Of a stretch of 19,982 nt of DNA, positions 8,545 to 16,600 are shown piece after piece; position 1 is the first letter of the stretch, and each line of letters starts with the position of its first letter. The notes below the pieces were generated by a model. It was not told where the DNA came from and ran no database searches. It saw nothing but the letters and a program-made list of their open reading frames with translations. Source of the DNA: an uncultured Christensenellaceae bacterium (GTDB lineage Bacteria > Bacillota > Clostridia > Christensenellales > Pumilibacteraceae); NCBI GenBank assembly GCA_910588315.1, contig CAJUQF010000004.1, positions 1 through 19,982 on the forward strand. Reading direction: 5' to 3'. A program made the position numbers and the translations under genes.

Positions 8545-8573
8545 ATTGTAGCACATTTGCCGTGATTTGACTA
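8545..8573 (-). promoter_or_regulatory. Promoter of fba
   Basis: On the minus strand the -10 is TACAAT (8545-8550), preceded by TGC, which makes it an extended -10. The -35 is TAGTCA (8568-8573) at a 17-bp spacing, a four-of-six match. Transcription should start near 8538, leaving a leader of about 56 bases. Confidence 0.65.
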
Positions 8574-8581
8574 CTGTTTTA

Positions 8582-8610
8582 TTGACTTTTTTTTCAAAAT
8601 AAATTACAAT
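8582..8610 (+). promoter_or_regulatory. Promoter of the M29 aminopeptidase gene
   Basis: TTGACT (8582-8587) and TACAAT (8605-8610) are separated by exactly 17 bp. Transcription should start near 8617, at or next to the GGAGG ribosome binding site (8617-8621), so the leader would be only about 18 bases. This also rules out the in-frame ATG at 8611 as the start codon. Confidence 0.78.
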
Positions 8611-8634
8611 ATGCGTGGAGGTCATAATCATTCT

Positions 8635-9750
8635 ATGAAAGACGAAAGGATAGTTAAACTCGCGCATAATTTGGTCAATTATTCGATAGCCGCAAAAAAG
8701 GGAGATAAGGTGCTTATCGAGGCGTTCGACGTCCCGTATCCGCTCGTTACCGAGCTTATAAACGCCGTGTACGAAGCGGGCGCGGAGGCGTATGTCACCA
8801 ACATTGATACGCGCGTACGCTCGACGCTATTGAAGGGCGCGACCGATTCACAATTAAAAACATGGGCAAAGCTCGATGCCGAAGTTATGAGCAATATGGA
8901 TTGCTATATCGGATTGCGCGGCGCCTGCAACAGTTACGAAAACTCCTGCGTGCCGAGCGATCGTATGGACAGTTACATGAGTATATATTCTCATCCCGTT
9001 CATCACGAGATACGAGTAAAAAAGACTCGTTGGGTAGTATTGCGTTATCCGTCGCCGTCCATGGCACAGCTTGCGGGTATGTCTACGGATGCGTTCGAAG
9101 ACCACTATTTCAATGTGTGCAATCTCGATTATTCCAAGATGGATAAGGCGATGGATGCGCTCGTAAAACTCATGGACAAGACGGATAAGGTGCGGCTCGT
9201 CGCAAAAGACACCGATCTGACATTTTCCATAAAGGATATACCTGCGGTCAAGTGTGCCGGCAATATGAATATCCCCGACGGAGAAGTTTATACCGCTCCG
9301 GTAAAGAATTCGGTAAACGGCGTGATAACGTACAATACGCCCACTGTGTATAACGGTACTAAATTCGATTGGGTAAAGCTCACGTTCAAGGACGGCAGGA
9401 TAATCGAACAAAACAGCTCGAATCCCGAAAAGAGCGCGGCGATCTTCGATACCGACGACGGCGCAAAATACGTAGGAGAGTTCGCTATCGGGGTCAATCC
9501 GTATATAACCGACGCGATCTGCGACATACTTTTCGATGAGAAGATAGCCGGATCCATACACTTTACTCCGGGGTGCTGTTACGACGACGCTTATAACGGC
9601 AATATATCCGCGGTGCATTGGGATCTGGTCTTGCGTCAGACTCCGGAAGTCGGCGGCGGAAAGATATACTTCGACGGCGTGCTTATACGCGACAACGGCA
9701 GATTCGTTATTAAAGAACTTTTGGGACTCAATCCGGAAAATCTCAAATAA
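8635..9750 (+). CDS. M29-family metallo-aminopeptidase (AmpS/PepS-like)
   Basis: This 371-residue protein matches the M29 peptidases, two-metal cytoplasmic enzymes that remove N-terminal residues from peptides. The N-terminal domain (about 1-190) contains GDKVLIEAFDVPYPLVTEL and VYEAGAEAYV. The catalytic part carries NIPDGEVYTAP (E217), GEFAIG (E282), IHFTPGCCYDD (H309, Y316) and SAVHWDLV (H328, D330), in the order of the family's metal and catalytic residues. The double cysteine GCC beside the tyrosine is a variant of the usual G-S/T-G-Y. ATG at 8635 is chosen because the earlier ATG at 8611 abuts the -10. GGAGG lies 13 bases before this start, a longer gap than usual. The YcxB-like gene follows after 31 bases and is probably co-transcribed. 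Confidence 0.9.
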   Translation: MKDERIVKLAHNLVNYSIAAKKGDKVLIEAFDVPYPLVTELINAVYEAGAEAYVTNIDTRVRSTLLKGATDSQLKTWAKLDAEVMSNMDCYIGLRGACNSYENSCVPSDRMDSYMSIYSHPVHHEIRVKKTRWVVLRYPSPSMAQLAGMSTDAFEDHYFNVCNLDYSKMDKAMDALVKLMDKTDKVRLVAKDTDLTFSIKDIPAVKCAGNMNIPDGEVYTAPVKNSVNGVITYNTPTVYNGTKFDWVKLTFKDGRIIEQNSSNPEKSAAIFDTDDGAKYVGEFAIGVNPYITDAICDILFDEKIAGSIHFTPGCCYDDAYNGNISAVHWDLVLRQTPEVGGGKIYFDGVLIRDNGRFVIKELLGLNPENLK

Positions 9751-9781
9751 TTTTCAAATTTATATATCTTAAGGAAATAAA

Positions 9782-10327
9782 ATGTTCGAACTTAAATACA
9801 ACATTACCGACGGAGATTTTCGCGCGGAAAACAAGCGCATAATGTGGTTTTATTTCGCGCTGTATGCCGCAGTCGCCGCCGTAGGACTTGCGATAGGTAT
9901 CGTCGCCGTCGTTCTCGATCCGCAAAAACTCATGTACGTACTCGGTATCGTGCTATTGGTGCTGTCCGGCATTCTCGCGTTGTGCGCATTGTTTTTGCTG
10001 ATCGCGCCAAAAAATTACGCGATCAGCGCGATCGAGACTTCGGAAGAGCCGCATGACGTTTTGATAGATAAACACGGCATTACGGTAGACGGCGAGAATA
10101 TTTATGCTTTTGCCGATATAATCAGGATCAAGCGCCGCAAGACCGGATTGTTCGCGTATGTAAGCAAAGACCGCGCGTTTCTCGTCAAGAACACGCTCGG
10201 CGAGGATAAGTTTAACGAACTCGTCGCATATATGACCGAGCGCAAGGGCAGGATACTTCTGTCGGAGCAGACCGTCGGCGAACCCGACGATACGCCGGAT
10301 ACAAACGAAACCGACGCGCAGGAATAG
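9782..10327 (+). CDS. YcxB-like membrane protein of unknown function
   Basis: This 181-residue protein has two hydrophobic segments (about 21-46 and 48-75) near the N-terminus. A soluble domain (about 85-155) follows, with the pattern of YcxB-like/PH-fold domains: VLIDKHGITVDGEN, then FADIIRIKRRKTGLFAYVSK, then a strand that ends near a conserved helix (FNELVAYM). The tail (160-181) is acidic and probably disordered. The function is unknown. The soluble domain most likely faces the cytoplasm. AAGGA at about 9770-9774 is the ribosome binding site. It follows the aminopeptidase gene closely with no terminator between, so the two probably share one mRNA. Confidence 0.7.
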   Translation: MFELKYNITDGDFRAENKRIMWFYFALYAAVAAVGLAIGIVAVVLDPQKLMYVLGIVLLVLSGILALCALFLLIAPKNYAISAIETSEEPHDVLIDKHGITVDGENIYAFADIIRIKRRKTGLFAYVSKDRAFLVKNTLGEDKFNELVAYMTERKGRILLSEQTVGEPDDTPDTNETDAQE

Positions 10328-10358
10328 CCGTTATTTATCGCTTGAAGGCATTAAATAC

Positions 10359-10387
10359 TTGACGTAATCACCGAAAGGTGATACAAT
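10359..10387 (+). promoter_or_regulatory. Promoter of gap
   Basis: TTGACG (10359-10364) and TACAAT (10382-10387) are separated by 17 bp. The expected start of transcription is near 10394, giving a leader of about 34 bases before ATG. The spacer is almost wholly occupied by an inverted repeat, described separately. Confidence 0.8.
10367..10382. promoter_or_regulatory. 16-bp inverted repeat inside the gap promoter spacer (candidate operator)
   Basis: ATCACC-GAAA-GGTGAT has perfect six-base arms around a GAAA centre and lies exactly between the -35 and -10 elements, with the last T shared with the -10. A dimeric regulator here would block or reshape the promoter. It differs from the pfkA palindrome and from the CggR and Rex operators as I know them. 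It lacks a T-run, so it is not a terminator for the upstream gene. Confidence 0.5.
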
Positions 10388-10427
10388 AATAAACGAAAAA
10401 TAAATAAAAACAATTTCGGAGGTTTTT

Positions 10428-11498
10428 ATGGCAAACGTAAAAGTTGCAATCAATGGTTTCGGACGTATAGGTCGTCTTGCGTTCCGTCAGATGTTCGGCG
10501 CTAAGGGCTACGAGATAGTCGCTATCAACGATCTTACCAGCCCTGCGATGCTCGCGAATCTTCTCAAGTACGACACCGCTCAGGGCGGATACTGCGGAAA
10601 GATCGGCGAAGGCGTTCATACCGTAGCGTCCAAAGAGCCCGTTTTCGAAGAGGACGGCAAGACCGTTAAAGTTCCCGGTTCGATCACAGTCGACGGAAAG
10701 GAAATAACCATTTACGCTATGCCCAAAGCGCAGGATCTGCCTTGGGGCAAGCTCGGTGTAGACGTTGTACTCGAATGCACCGGTTTCTACTGCTCGAAAG
10801 AGAAATCCATGGCGCACATCAACGCCGGCGCAAAGAAAGTCGTAATTTCCGCGCCTGCGGGCAACGATCTCAAAACGGTCGTTTTCAGCGTCAACGAAAA
10901 GACCCTTACCAAGGAAGACAAAGTTATTTCCGCGGCGAGCTGCACGACCAACTGCCTTGCGCCCATGGCGAAAGCGCTTAACGATTACGCGCCCATTCAG
11001 TCCGGTATTATGAGTACGATCCATGCTTATACGGGCGATCAGATGATCCTCGACGGACCGCACCGCAAAGGCGATATGCGCAGAGCCCGTGCCGGCGCCG
11101 CAAACATCGTTCCCAACTCGACCGGCGCGGCAAAGGCTATCGGTCTTGTTATTCCCGAACTTAACGGCAAGCTCATCGGTTCCGCTCAGCGCGTACCCGT
11201 ACCCACCGGGTCCACAACGATCCTTACGGCTGTCGTAAAGGGCAAGGATGTCAGCAAGGAAGGCATTAACGCCGCCATGAAGAAAGCCGCTTCCGAGTCG
11301 TTCGGCTACAATGAAGATCCCATCGTTTCGTCCGACGTCATCGGTATGCGTTACGGCAGCTTGTTCGACGCGACCCAGACCATGGTCAGCAAGGTCGGCG
11401 ACGATCTTTATCAAGTTCAGGTCGTTTCCTGGTACGACAACGAGAATTCGTACACCAGCCAGATGGTTCGCACTATCAAATATTTCGCAGAATTATAA
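10428..11498 (+). CDS. gap: Glyceraldehyde-3-phosphate dehydrogenase (NAD type)
   Basis: This 356-residue cytoplasmic enzyme oxidises glyceraldehyde-3-phosphate to 1,3-bisphosphoglycerate. The Rossmann motif INGFGRIGRLAFR is at 8-20. D35 (AINDL) at the end of the second strand indicates NAD rather than NADP. The catalytic cysteine is C172 in ISAASCTTNCLAP and the general base is H199 in STIHAYTGDQ. The C-terminal SWYDNENSYTSQMVRTI is typical. It is about 20 residues longer than the common 335-residue form, mainly because of an insertion near residues 66-90 (KEPVFEEDGKTVKVPGS), a variant I associate with anaerobic bacterial lineages. GGAGG at 10419-10423 precedes ATG. It has its own promoter and terminator; no pgk or tpi follows it. 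Confidence 0.97.
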   Translation: MANVKVAINGFGRIGRLAFRQMFGAKGYEIVAINDLTSPAMLANLLKYDTAQGGYCGKIGEGVHTVASKEPVFEEDGKTVKVPGSITVDGKEITIYAMPKAQDLPWGKLGVDVVLECTGFYCSKEKSMAHINAGAKKVVISAPAGNDLKTVVFSVNEKTLTKEDKVISAASCTTNCLAPMAKALNDYAPIQSGIMSTIHAYTGDQMILDGPHRKGDMRRARAGAANIVPNSTGAAKAIGLVIPELNGKLIGSAQRVPVPTGSTTILTAVVKGKDVSKEGINAAMKKAASESFGYNEDPIVSSDVIGMRYGSLFDATQTMVSKVGDDLYQVQVVSWYDNENSYTSQMVRTIKYFAEL

Positions 11499-11510
11499 TT
11501 ATATCAAAAC

Positions 11511-11547
11511 AAAAAAGCAGCGGTTCTTTTCGGGACCGTTGCTTTTT
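11511..11547. terminator. Terminator after gap, usable from both strands
   Basis: A 10-bp stem (11517-11526 with 11533-11542, two G-T pairs) with loop TTTTCG is followed by TTTTT and preceded by AAAAAA. It ends gap on the plus strand and probably the small membrane-protein gene on the minus strand. Confidence 0.87.
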
Positions 11548-11590
11548 CTTTGCGTTAAATATCCGGTTGTTCTCAGAACATGATCGCGTT

Positions 11591-11869
11591 TTATAACGCA
11601 AACAGCCAAATGCAAACGGATATGACCGAAAGTACGAACGCGCCGACGTCTATGAACAGTGCGATACGGCATAAAATATCTTTTCTGAATAAAAAGGCGA
11701 ACGCCGCAAATACGGCGGAAAACACGAAACAAACTATCGCAGTCGGTACGGCTGCGAGTTTTGCAAATGCCACGTACGTCGATGCGACGACCGCGATGAG
11801 CGCAAGCACGGACAGTATCGCAGTGATTACGGCAAGACACAGCGAGATTACGGGAACGATCTTTTTCAT
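11591..11869 (-). CDS. Small three-helix membrane protein, unknown function
   Basis: This 92-residue, almost wholly hydrophobic protein has three likely membrane segments (about 5-30, 36-60 and 68-91). A short basic turn, FRKDILCR, lies between the second and third. I do not recognise the family. It starts MKKIVPVIS, which could also be read as an uncleaved signal anchor. There is no ribosome binding site upstream, and the well-formed promoter on the same strand predicts a start of transcription at the first base of the ATG, so the mRNA may be leaderless. The presence of this promoter and of a terminator downstream argues that it is a real gene rather than a chance reading frame. Confidence 0.6.
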   Translation of the reverse strand: MKKIVPVISLCLAVITAILSVLALIAVVASTYVAFAKLAAVPTAIVCFVFSAVFAAFAFLFRKDILCRIALFIDVGAFVLSVISVCIWLFAL

Positions 11870-11876
11870 CTAACGT

Positions 11877-11905
11877 ATTATATCATATTTCGTCGGGTTT
11901 GTCGA
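11877..11905 (-). promoter_or_regulatory. Promoter of the small membrane protein gene
   Basis: On the minus strand TCGACA (11900-11905) and TATAAT (11877-11882) are 17 bp apart, and TGA before the -10 makes it extended. Only seven bases separate the -10 from the ATG at 11869, so transcription should start at about 11870. Confidence 0.7.
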
Positions 11906-12083
11906 GCGGCATTTATCGGAAATATTATAGGTCATGCAAAACGCTGTTATGCTGGCTGTCGCAACGCCGTAAACGTTTCGTAAAACACCCCGTCAGCCGT
12001 AATTTTCGTCATAAAGCGCGAGAGCGGACACAAAATATAATGGTAAATCTTATGGCATTCTATATTGTCTACTGACAAAAAAG

Positions 12084-12113
12084 TTGACAAGTCTAACGAT
12101 CGAGTTGTATAAT
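12084..12113 (+). promoter_or_regulatory. Promoter of the zinc-ribbon protein gene at 12154
   Basis: TTGACA (12084-12089) and TATAAT (12108-12113), both perfect consensus, are separated by 18 bp. The leader would be about 34 bases. The rest of 11883-12083 holds nothing I can assign. Confidence 0.82.
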
Positions 12114-12153
12114 ATGAATGTAAAATTTTTCGATAGGCTGAAAGAGGCAGAAT

Positions 12154-12693
12154 ATGATTTGTCCTAAGTGCGGCTACGACATCGGTAATAAGAGTAAGTG
12201 CGTGCGCTGCGGTTATGAGATAAAAACTATCGCAGTCGTCGATGAAAACGATAAGCGCGACGACGGTAAAAAAGAAAATATCGAAACTAAAATAATCGAT
12301 CCGTGCAATGTTTATTTGACACATCCGTACGGTTATGATGACGATTACGATACCGGATACGGACCGGGCGGAGACCCGTTTGCGTCGCTTTTCGACGATA
12401 TATTCGGAGACCCGATAAGCGATTTGCTCGGCGGTCTTTTCGGCATAAACTTGAATCCTTTCGGCTCTGCGCGTCATAGCCGTGTCGTCGAACGGGAAGA
12501 ATCGCCGAAAAAGAAAAAGAAGCAGGGTCCGATAGTGGAAGTTAACGACGTCGAAATAATAGAGGACCCAAAGCCCGAAAAATCGCGGTCGGAGCGATCC
12601 GCGCATGCCCATAAATCGGATGAAAATGCGCGAACTCATTCTAACGGTCCGACGCATAAACACAAAAACAATTTCGGTCGGTCGGACAAATAA
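12154..12693 (+). CDS. Zinc-ribbon protein with Gly/Phe-rich middle, unknown function
   Basis: This 179-residue soluble protein has an N-terminal zinc ribbon with C3, C6, C16 and C19 (MICPKCGYDIGNKSKCVRCG). A Tyr/Asp/Gly-rich stretch (about 58-75) follows. A segment with FASLFDDIFGDPISDLLGGL (about 76-95) recalls the Gly/Phe linker of DnaJ proteins, but there is no J domain. The C-terminal half is charged, rich in Lys, Ser and His, and probably disordered. There is no signal peptide or membrane segment. AAAGAGG at 12141-12147 precedes ATG. A perfect promoter upstream and a terminator downstream make it a single-gene unit. I cannot assign a function. Confidence 0.7.
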   Translation: MICPKCGYDIGNKSKCVRCGYEIKTIAVVDENDKRDDGKKENIETKIIDPCNVYLTHPYGYDDDYDTGYGPGGDPFASLFDDIFGDPISDLLGGLFGINLNPFGSARHSRVVEREESPKKKKKQGPIVEVNDVEIIEDPKPEKSRSERSAHAHKSDENARTHSNGPTHKHKNNFGRSDK

Positions 12694-12715
12694 GATAGTT
12701 TGTACAGGTAAATAT

Positions 12716-12760
12716 AGCGCGCCGTATCTTGTAAACAAGTCGGCGTGCTTGTTTATTTTA
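12716..12760 (+). terminator. Terminator after the zinc-ribbon gene
   Basis: A nine-pair outer stem (12716-12724 with 12741-12749, one G-T pair) encloses an inner CTTGT-AA-ACAAG hairpin (12728-12739). T-rich sequence (TTGTTTATTTTA) follows. The tail runs into the -35 of the tag promoter. Confidence 0.65.
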
Positions 12761-12785
12761 CTTTACGATCCGATCATGGTATAAT
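12757..12785 (+). promoter_or_regulatory. Promoter of tag
   Basis: TATAAT at 12780-12785 is preceded by TGG, an extended -10. The -35 position 17 bp upstream reads TTTACT (12757-12762), a four-of-six match. The leader would be about 29 bases. Confidence 0.68.
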
Positions 12786-12819
12786 ATTTGCAAGATATAA
12801 GATATTCGGAGATATAATT

Positions 12820-13374
12820 ATGGTCGAACACAAAAGATGTCGATGGGCAAATCCCAAAAATCCGGTATATGTGGCATATCACGACAATGAGTGGGGCAAA
12901 CCGAGCTATGATGACGACTATCTTTTTGAAATGCTTTTATTGGAGAGTTTTCAAGCCGGACTTTCATGGGAGTGTGTTCTTAACAAGCGCGAGGCGTTTC
13001 GTATAGCCTTCGATGATTTCGATTATAAAAAAATAGCAAAATACTCGCAGGCAAAACAGGACGAACTTGCTCGAAACACGGGAATAATACGCAATCGTTT
13101 AAAGATTAAAGCGGCTATAAACAACGCCGGGATATTTATGAAAATTCAAGATGAATACCGTTCATTTTCTGATTATATTTGGAGTTTTACCGGCGGCAAA
13201 CAAATCATACATAGAGACGGAGTAATGCGTCCGACCACTCCGCTTTCCGATACGATATCAAAAGATCTGCAAAAGCGCGGTATGAAATTTGTCGGTTCGA
13301 CTATTATTTATGCTTATTTGCAAGCGATCGGCGTGGTTGACGATCACGAACCTGATTGCGATTTCGAGAAATAG
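12820..13374 (+). CDS. tag: DNA-3-methyladenine glycosylase I
   Basis: This 184-residue base-excision repair enzyme removes 3-methyladenine from alkylated DNA in the cytoplasm. It carries the Tag zinc-snap residues: C7 (KRCRW), H21 (AYHDNEWG), H176 and C180 (DDHEPDC). The active-site region includes E42 and W50 in LLLESFQAGLSWECVLNKRE. The helix-hairpin-helix region lies near 85-105 (TGIIRNRLKIKAAINNA), and YAYLQAIGVVDDH closes the fold. The start is ATG at 12820, with GGAG at 12808-12811; the open frame upstream overlaps the promoter and is not used. The sequence is visibly more A/T-rich than its neighbours, with many AAA, ATA and TTT codons, so acquisition by transfer is possible. Confidence 0.95.
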   Translation: MVEHKRCRWANPKNPVYVAYHDNEWGKPSYDDDYLFEMLLLESFQAGLSWECVLNKREAFRIAFDDFDYKKIAKYSQAKQDELARNTGIIRNRLKIKAAINNAGIFMKIQDEYRSFSDYIWSFTGGKQIIHRDGVMRPTTPLSDTISKDLQKRGMKFVGSTIIYAYLQAIGVVDDHEPDCDFEK

Positions 13375-13556
13375 GGGGGCAAATTGCGGAACAGCCAATC
13401 GCCATATTGACGCGACCATTACGCAATTCAAAGTGCGATAAATGTGCAAAATCATGTTATATATTACAATTTGAGTAAACGAAAAGATTTTGGTATTTAG
13501 AAAAATTCGTTTGTTTTGTTTCGGTGGTTTCTATGCCCGTACGATCATGGATAAAG

Positions 13557-13591
13557 CAAAACCCGTCAAGCCAAAAGCTCGACGGGTTTTG
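13557..13591. terminator. Bidirectional terminator between tag and the pyruvate:ferredoxin oxidoreductase gene
   Basis: An 11-bp perfect stem (13557-13567 with 13581-13591, core ACCCGTC/GACGGGT) carries A-runs and T-runs in its outer part. Its T-tracts suit termination from either side. It ends the minus-strand oxidoreductase gene 42 bases after its stop codon and would also stop tag read-through. Confidence 0.88.
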
Positions 13592-13632
13592 TGTTTCCGA
13601 TTACGTTATATTTCTTGCGGCAGGGTAATTAT

Positions 13633-16600
13633 TTATTTGCCCGCGCGCTTTTTGTAGCCGTCCAAACGGTCTTTCGCTTCCTGCTCAGCGCGTTCGAAGA
13701 GCTGCTGTGCGATCTCGGGTTTGGCTTTTGCGAGCGATTTATAGCGCGTTTCGCCTGCGATGAACTCTTGATAGTTGCCCGTAGGATCTTTGGAATCGAG
13801 AATGAACGGATTCTCGCCCTTGTCGGCAAGTTCGGGATTGAAACGATAGAGCTGCCAATATCCGGCTTTGACGGCTTTATCCTCTTCCGCCATGCCTTTG
13901 CTCATATCGATACCGTGGTTGATACAAGTCGCGTAGGCGATGATGAGCGACGGTCCGTGGTAAGCTTCGGCTTCCGCGATCGCTTTGATTACTTGGTTCT
14001 TGTCCGCGCCCATAGCGACCTGTGCGACGTAGACATAGCCGTATGTCATAGCCATTGCGCCGAGATCTTTCTTCTTGGTGCGTTTGCCGCCTGCGGCGAA
14101 TTTGGCTACCGAGCCGGTAGGGGTGGACTTACTCGACTGACCGCCGGTGTTGCTGTATACCTCGGTGTCGACAACGAGCACGTTTACGTCCTCGCCGCTT
14201 GCAAGCACGTGATCCAAGCCGCCGTAGCCGATATCGTAAGCCCAGCCGTCGCCGCCGAATATCCATATGGACTTCTTGACGAGACAGTCTTTCTCGGCAA
14301 GTATATCTTTAATAAGCGTGGCTTGTTCTGCGGACACGTCGTGAGGCGCGCTTTCGAGAACTTTGACAAGTTCTGCCGACGCTTTCTTGCTGCCTTCGGC
14401 GTCGTCCATGTTTTCTATCCAAGCGTTGCAAGCCGCGGCGCATTTATCGCAACCGGCAGCGGCAAGCGCCGCAACTTTATCTTTAAGCGCTTCGCGTCTG
14501 GCTTTGTATGCAAGGTGCATTCCGTAACCGTACTCGGCATTGTCCTCGAACAAGCTGTTTGCCCAAGCCGGACCTTTGCCTTCCGCGTTCTTGGTATAAG
14601 GGCAGGTGGGAGCGGAGCCGCCGTAGATGGACGAGCAACCCGTCGCATTGGCGATGACCATGCGATCGCCGAAAAGCTGAGTGATGAGTTTGATGTACGG
14701 GGTCTCGCCGCAGCCTGCGCACGCGCCGGAGAACTCGAACAAAGGTTGTTTGAATTGGCTGCCTTTGACGGTGTCGATCTTGACCTTTTCCGACACATCC
14801 GCAAACGGTATCGATTCGGCGTAAGCGTGGTTTTTGCTTTCCGCGTCGACGACTTCGTCGAGCGGTTTCATAACGAGCGCTTTCTTGTCGGGTTTGGTCG
14901 GGCAGACGTTTGCACACGATCCGCAGCCCGTGCAATCGAGCGGGGAGAGCTGCATGCGGTAGTTATAGCCCGTATCTTTAAGCTGAGTGCTTGCTTTTAC
15001 TGTCACGTATGTCTTAGGCGCGGCTTTGTCCTGAGCGTCCGTCGTAAGTACGGGGCGCAAGCAAGCGTGCGGGCAGACAAGCGAGCATTGATTGCACTGA
15101 ATGCAGTTTTCGGAGATCCATACGGGCACGGTGGGGGCTACGCCGCGTTTTTCGTACTTGGTCGTGCCGCTCGGTACCGAGCCGTCGGGCGCGAATGCCG
15201 ATACGGGCAGTTTGTCGCCTTCCTGACGAAGTATGGGATTGATGACGTTCTTGAAGTAGTCGTCGCCGCCGACTTCCGCAGCGACCGCACCGGTCGTAGC
15301 GTTAGCCCATGCCGCGGGAACTTTGACTTCGACGAGACCCGCGATGGCGTTATCTACGCATGCGTAGTTCATGTTGACGACGTCGTCGCCCTTTTTGCCG
15401 TACGCCTTTTTGATCATCTGTTTCATATAGCTTTCGGCGGTCTCGTAGGGGATAATGTTGGCAAGCTTGAAGAACGCGGCTTGGCAAACTGTGTTTACGC
15501 CTTTGCGCGCGCCGATCTCGTTGACTATTTTAAGCGCGTCGATCGTGTAGAGCTTGATATGCTTTTTGGCGATCGTCTGTTTCATCGCGGCGGGAAGTTC
15601 GTGGTCGAGCTGTTCGGGCGTCCAGTGGCAGTTCAAAAGGAACACGCCGCCTTCTCTGATGTCATCTACCATATTGTAATGTGTGACATAGGACGGGTTG
15701 TGGCACGCGACGAAGTCGGCTTGATCGATGAGATATGTCGACTTTATGGGTACGTCGCCGAAACGAAGGTGGGATATCGTGAGACCGCCAGACTTTTTGG
15801 AGTCGTAGAAGAAGTAGCCCTGAGCATACTTGTCGGTGTGGTCGCCGATGATCTTGATGGAGTTTTTGTTCGCGCCGACCGTGCCGTCGCTGCCGAGTCC
15901 GTAGAACTTGCAGCGGATAGTGCCTTCGGGGGAAGCGTTGACAAACTCGGAGAAGTCGAGCGACGTATTGGTAACGTCGTCGTTGATACCGACCGTGAAG
16001 TGATTTTTGGGCGTTGCCGCGGCAAGGTTTTTGTACACGGCGTTGACCATGGACGGATTGAACTCTTTGGAACCCAAGCCGTATCTGCCGCCGATGACTT
16101 TAATGCCCGTCTTACCGGTTTCGGCAAGCGCGGTGCAAACGTCGAGATAAAGCGGTTCGCCGAGACTGCCCGGTTCTTTCGTGCGGTCGAGAACGGCGAT
16201 GCGTTTGACGGACTTCGGCAGAGCGTCGACAAAGTGTTTGACCGAGAAAGGACGGTACAGACGCACTTTCAAAAGTCCGACTTTTTTGCCCTGTTTGGCA
16301 AGGTAATCTATGGTCTCTTCCGCGGCTTCGCAGCCCGAGCCCATCATGATAATGACGTTTTCGGCTTTCTTGTCGCCGTAATACTGGAAGAGCTTATACT
16401 CTCTGCCTGTAATCGCTTTGACTTCGTCCATCATAGCCTGAACGATGTCGGGCGTGGCGTCATAGTATTTATTTGCTGCCTCGCGGTTTTGGAAATATAT
16501 ATCAGCATTCTGCGCGGTGCCTTTCTGGTGCGGGTGATCGGGATTGAGCGCGCGGGTCTTGAATTCGCGTATCTCTTCCATGCAGCCCGTTTTTTCCGCA

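Larger units (their letters stand above)
8502..8613. repeat. Direct repeat of a 13-mer in the fba / aminopeptidase divergent region
   Basis: AAATTACAATATG occurs at 8502-8514 and again, identically, at 8601-8613. A related inverted copy (ACATATATTGTA) lies at 8539-8550. The second copy contains the -10 of the aminopeptidase promoter and the inverted copy contains the -10 of fba. The first lies in the fba leader. AT-rich -10 sequence explains part of the similarity, but not the full 13 identical bases. Confidence 0.5.

Noticed and set aside
8483..8554. N-terminal extension of fba
   Set aside because: It overlaps the promoter and leader; GGAGG precedes the ATG at 8482 and the family begins there.
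11947..12738. 263-codon minus-strand frame opposite the zinc-ribbon gene
   Set aside because: The plus-strand gene has a perfect promoter, ribosome binding site and zinc-ribbon cysteines. The antisense product is basic and rich in Phe, Ile and Arg with no recognisable domain.
12745..12819. GTG start for tag 25 codons upstream
   Set aside because: It overlaps the terminator tail and the extended -10 promoter; GGAG precedes the ATG at 12820.
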